A stretch of 64,000 bases of DNA from Candidatus Woesearchaeota archaeon (GCA_016932315.1 JAFGDD010000002.1:62001-126000); one strand, 5' to 3'; numbered from the stretch's first letter, positions 7,866 to 16,087 are shown. Translations and numbers: made by a program. The notes: generated by a model from the sequence alone, not told the origin.

Positions 7866-9023
7866 GTGAAACTAATGGGACTTTTTGGCTCTGCAAGGAA
7901 CAGAATGGCAGATATAGGGGGCTATGGGCGCCAGGCAGGCATACGCTTCAGCAATAATGTTTTTGGATTCTTCTCAGGAGGAGAATCATACAACAGCCTG
8001 CGCAACAGAATCCAATCAATCTATGCAAGGGAGATGCTCGACACAAAGATTACCAAGCGCTCTTTAAGAAAGATGCACAGGATAAGCCTGCACCTGGCTG
8101 CTTTCAGCGAGGACAGGCTTTCAAATATCTATCGTCGATATTCTGATGACCCAAAGAATTTCCAGAAATTCTCAGATAAGATGGTGCAAAAATTCACTTC
8201 TGACTTAAACAATTTTGTGAGTGAATACTCTCTATTCCTAAAGGCAATTAATGATGAGCTTATTAATGAGATGAGGCAAATGTCAGACCAGGAAAAAGCA
8301 TTAGCAGATATGATTAATAGGTTGTATAAGGTTTGTCGTGATAACCGCATTTATCTGCCTGCTGGCATGATAGAACAATTAGAGGCTGAAATGGAGAAGT
8401 TCTCCAGAAAGGCTATGCGTGCGACTAAGGTCAGCATAGAGGATGATTTTCGCGAGGAAAAGCACAGCGTTATAGTTCGTGGGCTTAATAGGATTCCAGG
8501 GTGGCTTGGCCATAAGCTGAAAAAGCTTTATGGGAGAAGAAGGAAAAAGGATTTAAAGGATTTTAAAGAGAACCTGTCGGCCATTAATACTCAGCTTAAC
8601 TCAGGTAATGTTGAACCCGGGATATTGACGAGATTCTTGAAGTATATAAAAAGCTCAGAAAAGGCAGAGCGTCTGCACAAGCTGATTGAGCACGACTTAA
8701 AGATGCTGCTGCAGGATTCTGAGGAGAATGTCAACGCAACTGTTAAATCGATTGAGCTATTCATGGCAATGTTCAAGAAAGCTCCTGGCGTTCAGAGACT
8801 GTTTGAGGTTTACTCTAATCTTAAGAGAGAGCATAACAACCTTTACGTACTCCTTAAAAGCGACGAAGCAAATGAGAATATGTTCTGGAAGCAGATACTT
8901 GACACTGACAAATCATTCCTTGCGTTTTTAGAAGACCTGAAACGCTTTTCGAGGAGCCTAAGAGATACTTTGAATGCAGATGATTTTGGCTTCCAGAGAT
9001 TAAATGCTAAGTTGGCGACATAA
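7866..9023 (+). CDS. Helical protein of unknown function (385 aa)
   Basis: This protein starts with GTG (ATG 7875 is the next choice) 9 bp after the previous stop. It is entirely predicted helix with basic patches (GLNRIPGWLGHKLKKLYGRRRKKD, about residues 205-230) separating an N-terminal block of about 190 residues from a C-terminal block of about 150. There is no signal peptide. The domain style and the operon position, between two other helical proteins, suggest that the three products assemble together. No known family is visible. The basic central loop could bind nucleic acid or a membrane surface, which is inference only. Confidence 0.75.
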   Translation: MKLMGLFGSARNRMADIGGYGRQAGIRFSNNVFGFFSGGESYNSLRNRIQSIYAREMLDTKITKRSLRKMHRISLHLAAFSEDRLSNIYRRYSDDPKNFQKFSDKMVQKFTSDLNNFVSEYSLFLKAINDELINEMRQMSDQEKALADMINRLYKVCRDNRIYLPAGMIEQLEAEMEKFSRKAMRATKVSIEDDFREEKHSVIVRGLNRIPGWLGHKLKKLYGRRRKKDLKDFKENLSAINTQLNSGNVEPGILTRFLKYIKSSEKAERLHKLIEHDLKMLLQDSEENVNATVKSIELFMAMFKKAPGVQRLFEVYSNLKREHNNLYVLLKSDEANENMFWKQILDTDKSFLAFLEDLKRFSRSLRDTLNADDFGFQRLNAKLAT

Positions 9024-9075
9024 ACTAGCTACATAATCAGTTTATGCGGTAATCATGAGTTTTTGAGGTGAAAAA

Positions 9076-9573
9076 ATGGCTTTTTGGGCTAATCTTGATC
9101 CGATAATAAGAAAGGCAGGCAGGCTTGGGCCTGATGCTGACATTGATTTGCAGATAGTGGCTGAGAGAGAAGGAGCTGAGAATGTTAGGATGCTTCTTAA
9201 GGATTCTATTCGCACTGTTAAGACAATGAAGCACTTGGAGAAGGAGATCAAGAAACTTGACAAGCTTATTGCTTGGAGCACAGAGAAAAAGAAAAAGATT
9301 GAGGCTAAGTATGATGCCAAGATTGTTGCTGCCAAGGAGCATTGGAAGTTTAAGAGGGAGAAGCGATTGAAAGCTGCTAAGTACAGGAAGATGGCTAGGA
9401 TTAGCGCTTTGACCTACAAGAAGATGAGAAGGACTTTGCTTAGGATGTCTTATGCTCCTTTGCTGAATGAGCGCTTTAAGCGGCTTAATGCGCAGATTGA
9501 AAGGGAGCTCAAGAATTTGTCATCAGGAGTAAGGCAGGAGTACAGGGCCGAGCTTATCAAGGAAAAGTCATAG
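9076..9573 (+). CDS. Basic coiled-coil protein (165 aa)
   Basis: A strong GAGGTG ribosome-binding sequence lies 6 bp before the ATG. After about 60 residues of mixed helix (MAFWANLDPIIRKAGR, VRMLLKDSIRTVKTMKHLEKEI) comes a long Lys/Arg-rich helix (residues 80-165) without proline, so it should be an extended coiled coil with a pI well above neutral. It is the third gene of the helical trio. A promoter for the next gene follows its stop directly. The function is not recognisable. Confidence 0.75.
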   Translation: MAFWANLDPIIRKAGRLGPDADIDLQIVAEREGAENVRMLLKDSIRTVKTMKHLEKEIKKLDKLIAWSTEKKKKIEAKYDAKIVAAKEHWKFKREKRLKAAKYRKMARISALTYKKMRRTLLRMSYAPLLNERFKRLNAQIERELKNLSSGVRQEYRAELIKEKS

Positions 9574-9598
9574 TTTCATTTAAAGTTAATTTCAAAAG

Positions 9599-9644
9599 GT
9601 TTATATAGAACAAAACAAGCAGTTCGTATAATATACATTATACG
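9599..9644 (+). promoter_or_regulatory. TATA box and 20-bp palindrome
   Basis: A TATA-like GGTTTATATAG lies at about 9598-9608. At 9625-9644, where transcription should start, there is a perfect palindrome: CGTATAAT, spacer ATAC, ATTATACG. A third half-site CGTATAAC follows at about 9664. The position fits an operator for the 84-residue membrane gene. The arm-spacer-arm layout also resembles archaeal Xer recombination sites, and a Xer-like recombinase gene starts 460 bp away. Confidence 0.5.
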
Positions 9645-9786
9645 TATCCAAGCTAGCTCGGGCACGTATAACATACCTGACGCAAATATAAAATGCCTAT
9701 TAAACTGCATAAATGCAACAAAAACCCAAGTAAAAACAAAAAATAAGCAAAAATAAGCTTAGTGAGATAAAGTGAGGTGATTAATG

Positions 9787-10041
9787 ATGGCAACCCCAAT
9801 GCATCATCCAGGAGCTGGTGATAGGAAGAGAAGAGGAGTAGTAACCAAGGAATTTATTGTAGGGTTACTATCCATTGCACTTGGAGGCTATAACTTGGCA
9901 GCTAACTTTGGCTATATCCAAAAGTTTGTTGAAATCCCGCAGATAGTAGGCAACATAATCCTTGTAATTGCAGGCCTTATTCTGTGGGCTACTGCTTACA
10001 AGCTTTGGCGTTATAAATGGCATGCCAGCAGGTTTATCTAA
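9787..10041 (+). CDS. Small two-helix membrane protein (84 aa)
   Basis: The start at the second of two adjacent ATGs gives a 6-bp gap to the GAGGTGA sequence (9774-9780). After a basic N-terminus (RKRRGVVTKEF) come two membrane helices (about 25-45, IVGLLSIALGGYNLAANFG, and 53-72, IVGNIILVIAGLILWATAY) and a short basic tail. A leader of about 150 nt with a palindrome at the predicted transcript start precedes it. Lineage-specific function unknown. The Xer-like gene follows 64 bp later on the same strand. Confidence 0.7.
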   Translation: MATPMHHPGAGDRKRRGVVTKEFIVGLLSIALGGYNLAANFGYIQKFVEIPQIVGNIILVIAGLILWATAYKLWRYKWHASRFI

Positions 10042-10105
10042 ACCAAAAGCTTACACGCTTAGAATTAGGCTCAAAGACCAAGAAAAATAAGAAAATGGTA
10101 ATCAC

Positions 10106-10936
10106 ATGGCTGAATCTGACTCGCTAAAAAAACTAGGTACAGAGCTCAAGATAAGGGGCTTTAGCAATGAAACAGTGAAAGCTTACACACGGCACAACAC
10201 CTGCTTCATTAACTATATCAACAAGGAGCCAGCTGCTGTTTCAGAGGATGAGCTGAAGAACTACCTGGCCTTTCTGATTTCTGACAAGAAAATGTCCTCA
10301 AGCTCAATAGCTCTTATACGCTCATCACTGCTCTTCTTTTACAATCAGGTGCTTGGTAAAGGCTTCTCAACAATTAAGACTCCTAAAATTCAGAGAAACC
10401 AGCCAGCAGTGCTTTCAAAGGAAGAGATAAAGCTGTTGATAGATGCTTGCGCTAATGAGAAGAGTAAACTTCTGATACAATTACTGTACTCTTCTGGCTT
10501 GAGAGTGAGCGAGTGCCTGAAGATGCGCGTTGAAGACATTGATTTCAAGAACAACATTTGCAATGTAAAGCATGGTAAAGGTAAGAAGGACAGGATAACC
10601 TTGTTATCAGTCAACCTCGCAGAGCAACTCAAAACTTATCTTGGGAAGGAGAAGCTTGAATCAGGTTTCATATTTAGGAATCCAAAGGGCAATGCCTTCT
10701 CTGTTAGGAATGCGCAGAAGATAGTATCCAACACTGCAAAACGGGTTGGCATCAGGAAACAGGTGACCCCGCACAAGCTCAGGCACAGCTTTGCAACACA
10801 TTTATTGGACTCTGGCGTCAGCATCAGGGTCATCCAGGAATTATTAGGGCACTCCAACCTTCAGACGACCCAGATTTACACTCAGGTTTCCAGGGAACAC
10901 TTGAAGAACGTCAAGAGTCCTCTCGACGATTTATAA
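10106..10936 (+). CDS. xerA: Tyrosine recombinase, Xer type
   Basis: The 276 residues have the usual two domains: SAM-like N-terminal DNA-binding domain (about 5-85) and catalytic domain (100-276). The catalytic set is complete: Arg133 in SSGLRVSE, Lys in HGKGKKDR (about 158-160), His223-x-x-Arg226 in PHKLRHSFATHLL, His249 in LLGHSN, and the nucleophile Tyr258 in TTQIYTQVS. The length matches archaeal XerA and bacterial XerC/D. Its likely job is resolution of chromosome dimers at a dif-like site; integrases of mobile elements are usually longer and no other phage gene is nearby. The symbol is by family resemblance. Confidence 0.9.
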   Translation: MAESDSLKKLGTELKIRGFSNETVKAYTRHNTCFINYINKEPAAVSEDELKNYLAFLISDKKMSSSSIALIRSSLLFFYNQVLGKGFSTIKTPKIQRNQPAVLSKEEIKLLIDACANEKSKLLIQLLYSSGLRVSECLKMRVEDIDFKNNICNVKHGKGKKDRITLLSVNLAEQLKTYLGKEKLESGFIFRNPKGNAFSVRNAQKIVSNTAKRVGIRKQVTPHKLRHSFATHLLDSGVSIRVIQELLGHSNLQTTQIYTQVSREHLKNVKSPLDDL

Positions 10937-11209
10937 GCCTTTCTTTGTTTTTTATGTTGAGTTAATGTTAAATCTTATTATTCTAAAACTTTTAGTTATT
11001 TATAAAAAATTCTAATATTGCTTATACGATATATTGTTCATACAATACTAAAATATTTAATCAAAAACAATATTCTTTATTATATAATATAAAATATATT
11101 TTATAGATATTCTATAATATTTAAGCAATGCTAATATGAAATAAAAAGAATTTTTTGCCAAAAAAACAAGCAAAAAATGAAAAAATAGTAAGCTGAAAAA
11201 GCCTAAAGC
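10937..11209. other. AT-rich convergent intergenic region
   Basis: No gene is seen between the ends of the recombinase gene and the minus-strand HTH gene. The stretch is about 80 percent A+T. At 11013-11048 it holds ATATTGCTTATACGATA followed by a TTGTTCATACAATA, giving imperfect arms around an 8-bp centre, and the first part matches 15 of 17 bases of ATATTGCTTGTACAATA upstream of the PadR-like gene. Because both neighbours end here, a promoter role is not needed, and a recombination or protein-binding site is possible. Confidence 0.4.
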
Positions 11210-11689
11210 TCAAAAATTAAGCATGCTCATCTGGCGAGCTATTTGCGGGTTAATGGCAAGCACGCCCTCCTTTGCCTGGGCATCCTTAAACTCAGAATCA
11301 AGGCTAAAAACCACGAGATCATCCACCAGCTCTCTTTTGACAGGCACCCCCTTACTCATAAGGTTGAAAATATAAAGGTTCACCATTTCCTCTGTGAAGC
11401 CCAGGCGCCTCGCAACCTCTGAAGCTGTTAAGCCCTTACTCAGATAAATAGTCATGAAAACCTCCTGCTCTCTAGGGGTAAGCTTAACACCTATTGCTCC
11501 TGCCCTGGTAGGATTCATAATCAACTCTAGCTCGTCCAAGCGCTCAGAAAGCTTGTCAATTTTAACCTCAAGCTCTGCCAAAAACCCATGGTTCGCCTGA
11601 ACCTCAGCAGTATTCTGGTTAATAGCATCAAGATGATCGTCAAGCTCGTTCTTTACAGCCCTGAAAGCCTTTCTTATAGCTTCTGCCAT
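11210..11689 (-). CDS. Helix-turn-helix protein with coiled coil
   Basis: The N-terminal 80 residues form a coiled coil (AIRKAFRAVKNELDDHLDAI, KIDKLSERLDELELIM). The middle holds a sigma-70-region-4/LuxR-like helix-turn-helix: LTPREQEVFMTIYLSKGLTASEVARRLGFTEEMVNLYIFNLMSKG. A short tail follows. The start is taken at ATG 11689. The frame is open to TTG 11752, and a strong GAGGGGGTG at about 11750-11742 precedes an out-of-frame GTG that would give a six-codon leader peptide. The TATA-like CTATTTAAATC on the minus strand near 11795-11805 fits either. Probably a DNA- or RNA-binding regulator. Confidence 0.7.
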   Translation of the reverse strand: MAEAIRKAFRAVKNELDDHLDAINQNTAEVQANHGFLAELEVKIDKLSERLDELELIMNPTRAGAIGVKLTPREQEVFMTIYLSKGLTASEVARRLGFTEEMVNLYIFNLMSKGVPVKRELVDDLVVFSLDSEFKDAQAKEGVLAINPQIARQMSMLNF

Positions 11690-11868
11690 AAGCGAAACTT
11701 CTCGACTGGTCTGCCTAGTTAGAAACTTGAAAATTTCACTACACCCCCTCAATCTATACTATCGACGTGAAAATACCTTAGGTAACACGTGATTTAAATA
11801 GTTTGTTGTTTTGCAAAATTAGTTTTGAAGAATAATTTTCTATAGTTAATCCTCTCAAGAACCCAGGC

Positions 11869-12153
11869 AAAAATCCGCCTTGGCCGCTCGCTCAGCAAAT
11901 TTTTAGAAGGCGTTGCCACAAAAAGCGCCAATAATGCGAGCATACTTAAAAGACAGAATCTATCAATGACGGGGGGTTGGGCCCTTCGGGCGTGTCATTA
12001 CTCAAAAAAAATATTCTTAATGCGAGCCGGCGCAAAAGCCGAGCGAATGCGAGGCTTGTGGCAACGCAAAAGAAGAAAATTTGTGCCTTGCTGCCGAGCT
12101 TACGGCTCTACATCAGTCTCGCTGGCCCTTGGCCCAGGCAGCGGATTTTTTTT
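11869..12153. repeat. Nested intergenic inverted-repeat element 3
   Basis: Three inverted repeats are nested. The outer ends (AAAAATCCGCCTTGGCC and GGCCCAGGCAGCGGATTTTT) and the CAAATTTTTAGA / GAAGAAAATTTGTGCC segments match the elements at 21386 and 37635. Where those have a short tip, this copy holds an insert bounded by GCGTTGCCACAA and TTGTGGCAACGC, and inside that lies AATGAC/GTCATT around a core variant (GGGGGG-TTG-GGCCC-TTC-GGGC, about 11971-11991). It lies between divergent genes. Two short frames on the plus strand inside it are not genes. Confidence 0.8.
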
Positions 12154-12209
12154 AATGTGCCTGTAATATTGAATTAACTTTTTAAACACTTAACCTTATC
12201 TTTAATTTT

Positions 12210-12827
12210 ATGACCAAGAAAGAGCTTAGCATATTGTTATCCCGGCTTAGAATATTCGATAAAACAGAGATGATGCTTGAGCAGCATCCTACTGATTCAG
12301 AGATAGCTGGCGAAGTGCTCTGGAACGCTTACATGCAAGGCGATGTTGAGGGCAAAGTGATTGCTGACCTTGGCTGCGGAACAGGCGTGCTAGGCCTTGG
12401 AGCATCATTGCTGGGTGCTCAAAAGGTTTTTCTCGTTGATATTGATGCAGAAGCAGTAGAGCTAGCCATACAGAATAAAACTTTTCTTGAGCAAGAGACC
12501 GGAAATAGGCTTAATGCTATTTTTTCTGCCGGAGACATTGCTGTTTTTGACGAGAAAGTTGATGTTGTCATCATGAACCCTCCTTTTGGCACCAAGAACA
12601 AAAACATTGATACATTATTCCTGCTCAAAGCCATGGACTTGGCTAATGTTATTTACTCATTTCATAAAGCCAGCACCAAGGATTATATTAACCAATTGAT
12701 TAGCGAGAGCAAGTTTGAGACAACGCATTATTTTGAATACGATTTTCCTCTGAAAAAAAGCATGCCTCATCACACCAAGAAGATTGAGAGGATAAAGGTT
12801 GGGTTGTGGAGGACAAGGAAGAAATAA
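12210..12827 (+). CDS. METTL5-like N6-adenine methyltransferase
   Basis: The product (205 aa) has the SAM-binding DLGCGTG at 53-59, an acidic strand end (VFLVDID, about 73-79) and the amino-methyltransferase motif NPPF at 123-126. The opening segment (LRIFDKTEMMLEQHPTDSEIAGEVLWNA) and the overall size match METTL5 and its archaeal relatives, which methylate N6 of an adenine in small-subunit rRNA. Rossmann fold from 45 to 180, then a basic C-terminal tail (HHTKKIERIKVGLWRTRKK) suited to RNA. The start lacks a ribosome-binding sequence and is probably leaderless. RNA rather than DNA as substrate is inferred from the family. Confidence 0.85.
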   Translation: MTKKELSILLSRLRIFDKTEMMLEQHPTDSEIAGEVLWNAYMQGDVEGKVIADLGCGTGVLGLGASLLGAQKVFLVDIDAEAVELAIQNKTFLEQETGNRLNAIFSAGDIAVFDEKVDVVIMNPPFGTKNKNIDTLFLLKAMDLANVIYSFHKASTKDYINQLISESKFETTHYFEYDFPLKKSMPHHTKKIERIKVGLWRTRKK

Positions 12828-12842
12828 CTATTGAAATTTTTT

Positions 12843-12986
12843 GGGCATCTTCACCCATTGCCTTGGAAACTTAATAATGTTTTTTCAAAGGTTCTGCCTC
12901 CCCGTAGGGGGCGACCCCCAGCGACGAACAAGATTCTGTTTTTCGTTGAAGTTTCCACCTTAAGGCAATATTGGGCTTGATGCTCC
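12843..12986. repeat. Intergenic inverted-repeat element 4 (core-positive, B type)
   Basis: The inner ends ATTGCCTTGGAAACTT and AAGTTTCCACCTTAAGGCAAT are inverted repeats, extended outward by GGGCATC/GATGCTCC. The core CTCCCCGTAGGGGGCGACCCCC (12897-12919) has the G run able to pair on both sides. It belongs to the same group as elements at 48604, 54284, 58289 and 62481. It lies between the methylase gene and rpoL. Confidence 0.8.
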
Positions 12987-13041
12987 TGCATCTTATTTTT
13001 CTCCAATAAAAAGCTTTATAAATCCCTTATTAATCTCAATA

Positions 13042-13335
13042 ATGAAAATGGAGATTAAGGTTTTAGAGCATAATAAGAGAAGGCTTGTTTTTGAGCTTAT
13101 TGGCGCAGATCATACTCTCTGCAATTCTTTGAAGAAAGAGCTCTGGACAGATTCTAGCGTGAGAGCAGCGGCTTATGCAATAGCCCACCCGTTAATAGGC
13201 ATTCCCAAGTTTATTGTCGAGACTAACGGCCAGAAAGACGCTGATGAGGTAGTCAAGGCTGCTGTCAAGAGGCTTAAGAAGCACAACAGGGACTTCTTAG
13301 ATGCTTTCAAGGAAGCCAAAAAGAAAGCTAAATAA
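13042..13335 (+). CDS. rpoL: DNA-directed RNA polymerase subunit L
   Basis: The 97 residues match archaeal Rpo11/RpoL, the partner of Rpo3 in the alpha-like assembly platform. The signature is the dimerisation segment HTLCNSLKKELW (about residues 26-37) followed by AAAYAIAHPLIGIPKFIVET and the C-terminal helix VVKAAVKRLKKHNRDFLDAFKEAKKKA. The length is normal for the family. A TATA-like CTTTATAAATC lies about 25-30 bp before the ATG and no ribosome-binding sequence is seen, so the transcript is probably leaderless. It stands alone, with a structured element before it and a convergent gene after it. Confidence 0.93.
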   Translation: MKMEIKVLEHNKRRLVFELIGADHTLCNSLKKELWTDSSVRAAAYAIAHPLIGIPKFIVETNGQKDADEVVKAAVKRLKKHNRDFLDAFKEAKKKAK

Positions 13336-13368
13336 TTTTTTTTCTCTTCATGATTCTTTTTTACAGGC

Positions 13369-14292
13369 TCATTTTTGTTTAAAAAATCCTCTCAAATAAT
13401 TCGCAGTTGGCTTTGGCTTTCTGTCAGCACGGAAAACGCCCCAGTGAGGCTCGACAGGCGCCCAGTCTTTCCAGTTCTGGTCAAATGCTTCGAACACAGA
13501 AAATTCTACGTCTTTGTAAGCTAATAATGCTTTATAATACATCTTCTGGTTGGTTTCATTGCAAACAAAATCCCCTGATGATGGTAAGCCTACTTCTTTG
13601 AAGAGGATGATTTTTTTTGTCAAGCCCATACTATTCTTTAATCTGGTCAGCTTTTGATATTCATTTCGAGTCCATTCAGCAGCGCGCTGAGGCTCTTTAA
13701 TATTGTGCCAGTAAGGATGCGCATTCGGGCAGAGCCAATCCCCAAGCATGATGATATGTTCGTTCGTGTAATAATGGTCAATTTGCTGGGTTGTACTAAC
13801 AGGCTTTTTTACTTTGTTCTTGAAAGAATTAATGGCATTGCTCAGAGTTTTAAAGTCATACCTTACCCATAAGCCTTCATTCCCAATAATATAGCCGTCA
13901 ACATATCTTTTCTGGCTGGCGGCATTATTCTTTTCAGATGAGGAAATAGGATTCCATATTCCCATGATTGCTCCTTTGAAGCCTGCTTCTTTTGCAATTT
14001 TTGGCACATTATAAAGCGTGCCATCGGAAGCATATGTAAGCACGCCATTAAACCCGTATTTCTGCAATAGTCTGAAGTCTTGCCGTAGGCTTGATTCTGT
14101 TGGAAATTTTCCTATATTAGGGTTGAAATTGGTGGGTGCATAAGTGATCCAGTGCAATGTTTTGAGTTTGTCAGAGAAACTCACCGTATCAGGGGTGAGA
14201 GCGCTTAACAAAGAGGCATCAATCAAGGCTCCAGTGAAGATGAATGAGCATTTCTTGATAAATTCTTTCCTGGTCATGCTACCCAGTGTCAT
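13369..14292 (-). CDS. Exported GH17-like glycoside hydrolase
   Basis: The 307 residues have an export signal at the N-terminus: TRKEFIKKC followed by hydrophobic SFIFTGALIDASLLSAL. The Arg-Lys pair resembles a variant twin-arginine motif. The mature part looks like a GH17 (beta-1,3-glucanase) TIM barrel: GYIIGNEGLWV supplies the acid/base Glu, ILFKEVGLPSSG the nucleophile Glu, and FEAFDQNWKDWAPVEPHWGVF the characteristic late strand. Such enzymes cut beta-1,3-glucans. It is transcribed alone from a TATA-like AGATATATAAAC; the ATG at 14292 fits a leaderless start. Finding it in a presumed host-dependent archaeon suggests action on glycans outside the cell. Confidence 0.8.
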   Translation of the reverse strand: MTLGSMTRKEFIKKCSFIFTGALIDASLLSALTPDTVSFSDKLKTLHWITYAPTNFNPNIGKFPTESSLRQDFRLLQKYGFNGVLTYASDGTLYNVPKIAKEAGFKGAIMGIWNPISSSEKNNAASQKRYVDGYIIGNEGLWVRYDFKTLSNAINSFKNKVKKPVSTTQQIDHYYTNEHIIMLGDWLCPNAHPYWHNIKEPQRAAEWTRNEYQKLTRLKNSMGLTKKIILFKEVGLPSSGDFVCNETNQKMYYKALLAYKDVEFSVFEAFDQNWKDWAPVEPHWGVFRADRKPKPTANYLRGFFKQK

Positions 14293-14391
14293 TTTGCTAT
14301 TCGAGAATGGTTACTAGTTTATATATCTTATTAATCAAAAGCCTCAGCCAAACAATAAATTATTAAAACATAATATTATTCACCAATTCAA

Positions 14392-14955
14392 ATGAACAAC
14401 GCTGACAAGAAGATTCTTCTAAAACTAGCAAGAGATTCTATTAAGACTTATTTTAAAGGCAAGAAGCCTGACATGAAGGAAGCCAAGCATCTCTCTGATA
14501 AGCAAGGAGTGTTTGTTACATTGCACGACAAGGACGGAGATTTGCGAGGTTGCATAGGATTTCCAATGCCTGTTTATCCCTTGAACATGGCAGTTGTTGA
14601 GGTTGCTAGGAGCGCTGCTTTTCACGACCCAAGATTCCCTCCATTAGAGGAGAAAGAGCTTGACAAGATTGTTATTGAAATTTCTGTGCTTACGCTGCCT
14701 GAGCCTGTCAAGGTTGAGAGAGCAAGCGAGTACATGGAAAAAATAAAGATTGGCGTTGACGGGCTTATAATCGATGGAGAATACGGTTCTGGGCTCTTAT
14801 TGCCGCAAGTAGCGACTGAGAACAATTTTAACGTTCAAACATTCCTTAATTGCCTGTGCCAAAAGGCAGGCATGGGGTTCAACTGCTGGAAAGACTTGAA
14901 CAACAAGATTTCTAAGTTCCAGGCGATAATTTTTAATGAGAAGGATATCAAGTGA
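14392..14955 (+). CDS. AMMECR1-domain protein
   Basis: The 187 residues carry the invariant LRGCIGF motif at 51-57, preceded by GVFVTLHDKDG and followed by AAFHDPRFPPLEEKEL, which together define the AMMECR1 fold. It ends with QVATENNFNVQTFLNCLCQKAGM, also typical. These proteins are universal in archaea and eukaryotes; the biochemical role is unsettled, with links to MEMO1-like proteins and redox or nucleotide-linked modification proposed. The length is standard. It is divergent from the GH17-like gene, with TATA-like sequences between them. Confidence 0.9.
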   Translation: MNNADKKILLKLARDSIKTYFKGKKPDMKEAKHLSDKQGVFVTLHDKDGDLRGCIGFPMPVYPLNMAVVEVARSAAFHDPRFPPLEEKELDKIVIEISVLTLPEPVKVERASEYMEKIKIGVDGLIIDGEYGSGLLLPQVATENNFNVQTFLNCLCQKAGMGFNCWKDLNNKISKFQAIIFNEKDIK

Positions 14956-14984
14956 GGTTCGCCGCCGACTGAGGCGCCTATAAG

Positions 14985-15371
14985 CTATTTTTTGTTGCCT
15001 ACAATTTTTGAATGCCAATACTCTCTTAGTGATTTTATCTTATTCTTCTCAATTTCCAGAATAGCAACTTCTTTCATATGTAGCTTTGCATTTTCGATGT
15101 TACTGTAAAAAGAAGCTTCCCATTCGGCGATGACTGTGTTACCGTCAATATAATAATTGAGTAGTTGGAATTTTATATTTGATTGCTCCTCAACAACTTT
15201 GCTCTGCCAATATTTCCTGATGCCTTTATGCCCTTTGAAAGGCTTCTCTAACACTCTTTCGTGGTATATTCCATCTTTTGCGAATATGCTTAAGATTTTG
15301 GAGATATCTTGCTCTACCCATGCCTCTTCATACGTTTTGAGAATTTTTGCAACAATTTTTTTCCCAACCAT
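14985..15371 (-). CDS. SnoaL/NTF2-like protein
   Basis: The 129 residues have the cone-shaped alpha+beta pattern of SnoaL-like proteins: helix with YEEAWVEQDISKILSIFAKDGIYHERVL, then FKGHKGIRKYWQSKV, and strands NIKFQLLNYYIDGNTVIAEWEASF and LHMKEVAILEIEKNKIKSLREYW. Such domains bind small hydrophobic ligands or act as isomerase-like enzymes. The ATG at 15371 is 3 bp after the stop of the cis-prenyltransferase gene; a TTG overlapping that stop is the alternative. It is therefore co-transcribed with uppS, which may hint at a lipid-linked role, though that is inference. Confidence 0.8.
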   Translation of the reverse strand: MVGKKIVAKILKTYEEAWVEQDISKILSIFAKDGIYHERVLEKPFKGHKGIRKYWQSKVVEEQSNIKFQLLNYYIDGNTVIAEWEASFYSNIENAKLHMKEVAILEIEKNKIKSLREYWHSKIVGNKK

Positions 15372-15373
15372 TT

Positions 15374-16087
15374 TCAATGCCCGAACCTTCTCTGCCTGGT
15401 AGAATACTCTTCAATGCATTTCTTTAAGTCTTCTTTTGTGAATTCAGGCCAGTGCTTGTCCTTGAGGAATATTATCTCGCTGTAAATGCTTTGCCAGGGC
15501 AGCAATCCGCTAAGTCTCTCCTCGCTCGTCCTTATGATAAGGTCTGGTTCATCCTCAAGCGCAAGGTTTTTTTGAAAGGCTTCAGGAGTGATGTCCTCTA
15601 TTTTCAGCTTGTTTTCTTTCACTTGCTTTGCAATCTTTTTTGCTGCTTCGGTTATATCCCATCTTCCGCCGTAGCCTATGAGCAGGTTGAGCTTGTAATC
15701 CTTGTTGTTCTTTGTTAATCCTGTTACTTGTTCGAACTTTTCTTTAAGCCAGCCAGGAATCTTTTCTCTATCCCCAATGATCATTACGCAGGCTTTATCC
15801 TTTGCTTTCTTGTCCTTCTGCTGTTTTATAATCCTGTCGCACATATCACTGAATAATTTGAATAAGAATTCAACTTCTGCTTTGTCGCGCTCAAGGTTCT
15901 CTGTGCTAGCGCCCCAGAAAGAAAGCTCTTTAACGCCAAGTTCCTTGCACCAAGTCAGTGTTTTTTCAAACACTTTTGCTCCTTGCCTGTGGCCTTCCCA
16001 GGCTGGCAAGCCTTTCTTCTTTGCCCAGCGCCTGTTGCCGTCGGGTATGATTGCTATGTGCCTCGGGATTTTAGTGTCAGCTTTCAT
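15374..16087 (-). CDS. uppS: cis-Prenyltransferase (polyprenyl diphosphate synthase)
   Basis: The 237 residues match the UppS/DHDDS family: HIAIIPDGNRRWAKKKG (catalytic Asp at about 16), GHRQGAKVF, ELGVKELSFWGASTENLERDKAEVEFLF, and the C-terminal RTSEERLSGLLPWQSIYSEI that binds isopentenyl diphosphate. It extends an allylic diphosphate in cis to a long lipid carrier, dolichol-like in archaea, used for glycan transfer at the membrane. The length is standard. The NTF2-like gene follows with overlapping or near-touching translation signals. Confidence 0.93.
   Translation of the reverse strand: MKADTKIPRHIAIIPDGNRRWAKKKGLPAWEGHRQGAKVFEKTLTWCKELGVKELSFWGASTENLERDKAEVEFLFKLFSDMCDRIIKQQKDKKAKDKACVMIIGDREKIPGWLKEKFEQVTGLTKNNKDYKLNLLIGYGGRWDITEAAKKIAKQVKENKLKIEDITPEAFQKNLALEDEPDLIIRTSEERLSGLLPWQSIYSEIIFLKDKHWPEFTKEDLKKCIEEYSTRQRRFGH

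Noticed and set aside
10106-10936. Integrase of a provirus or integrated plasmid
   Set aside because: The length and motifs fit XerA, and no replication, capsid, transfer or other phage-type genes are near it.
11966-12177. Two overlapping 66-codon frames
   Set aside because: They lie inside the nested inverted-repeat element, and their residues follow the palindrome. No start context is seen.
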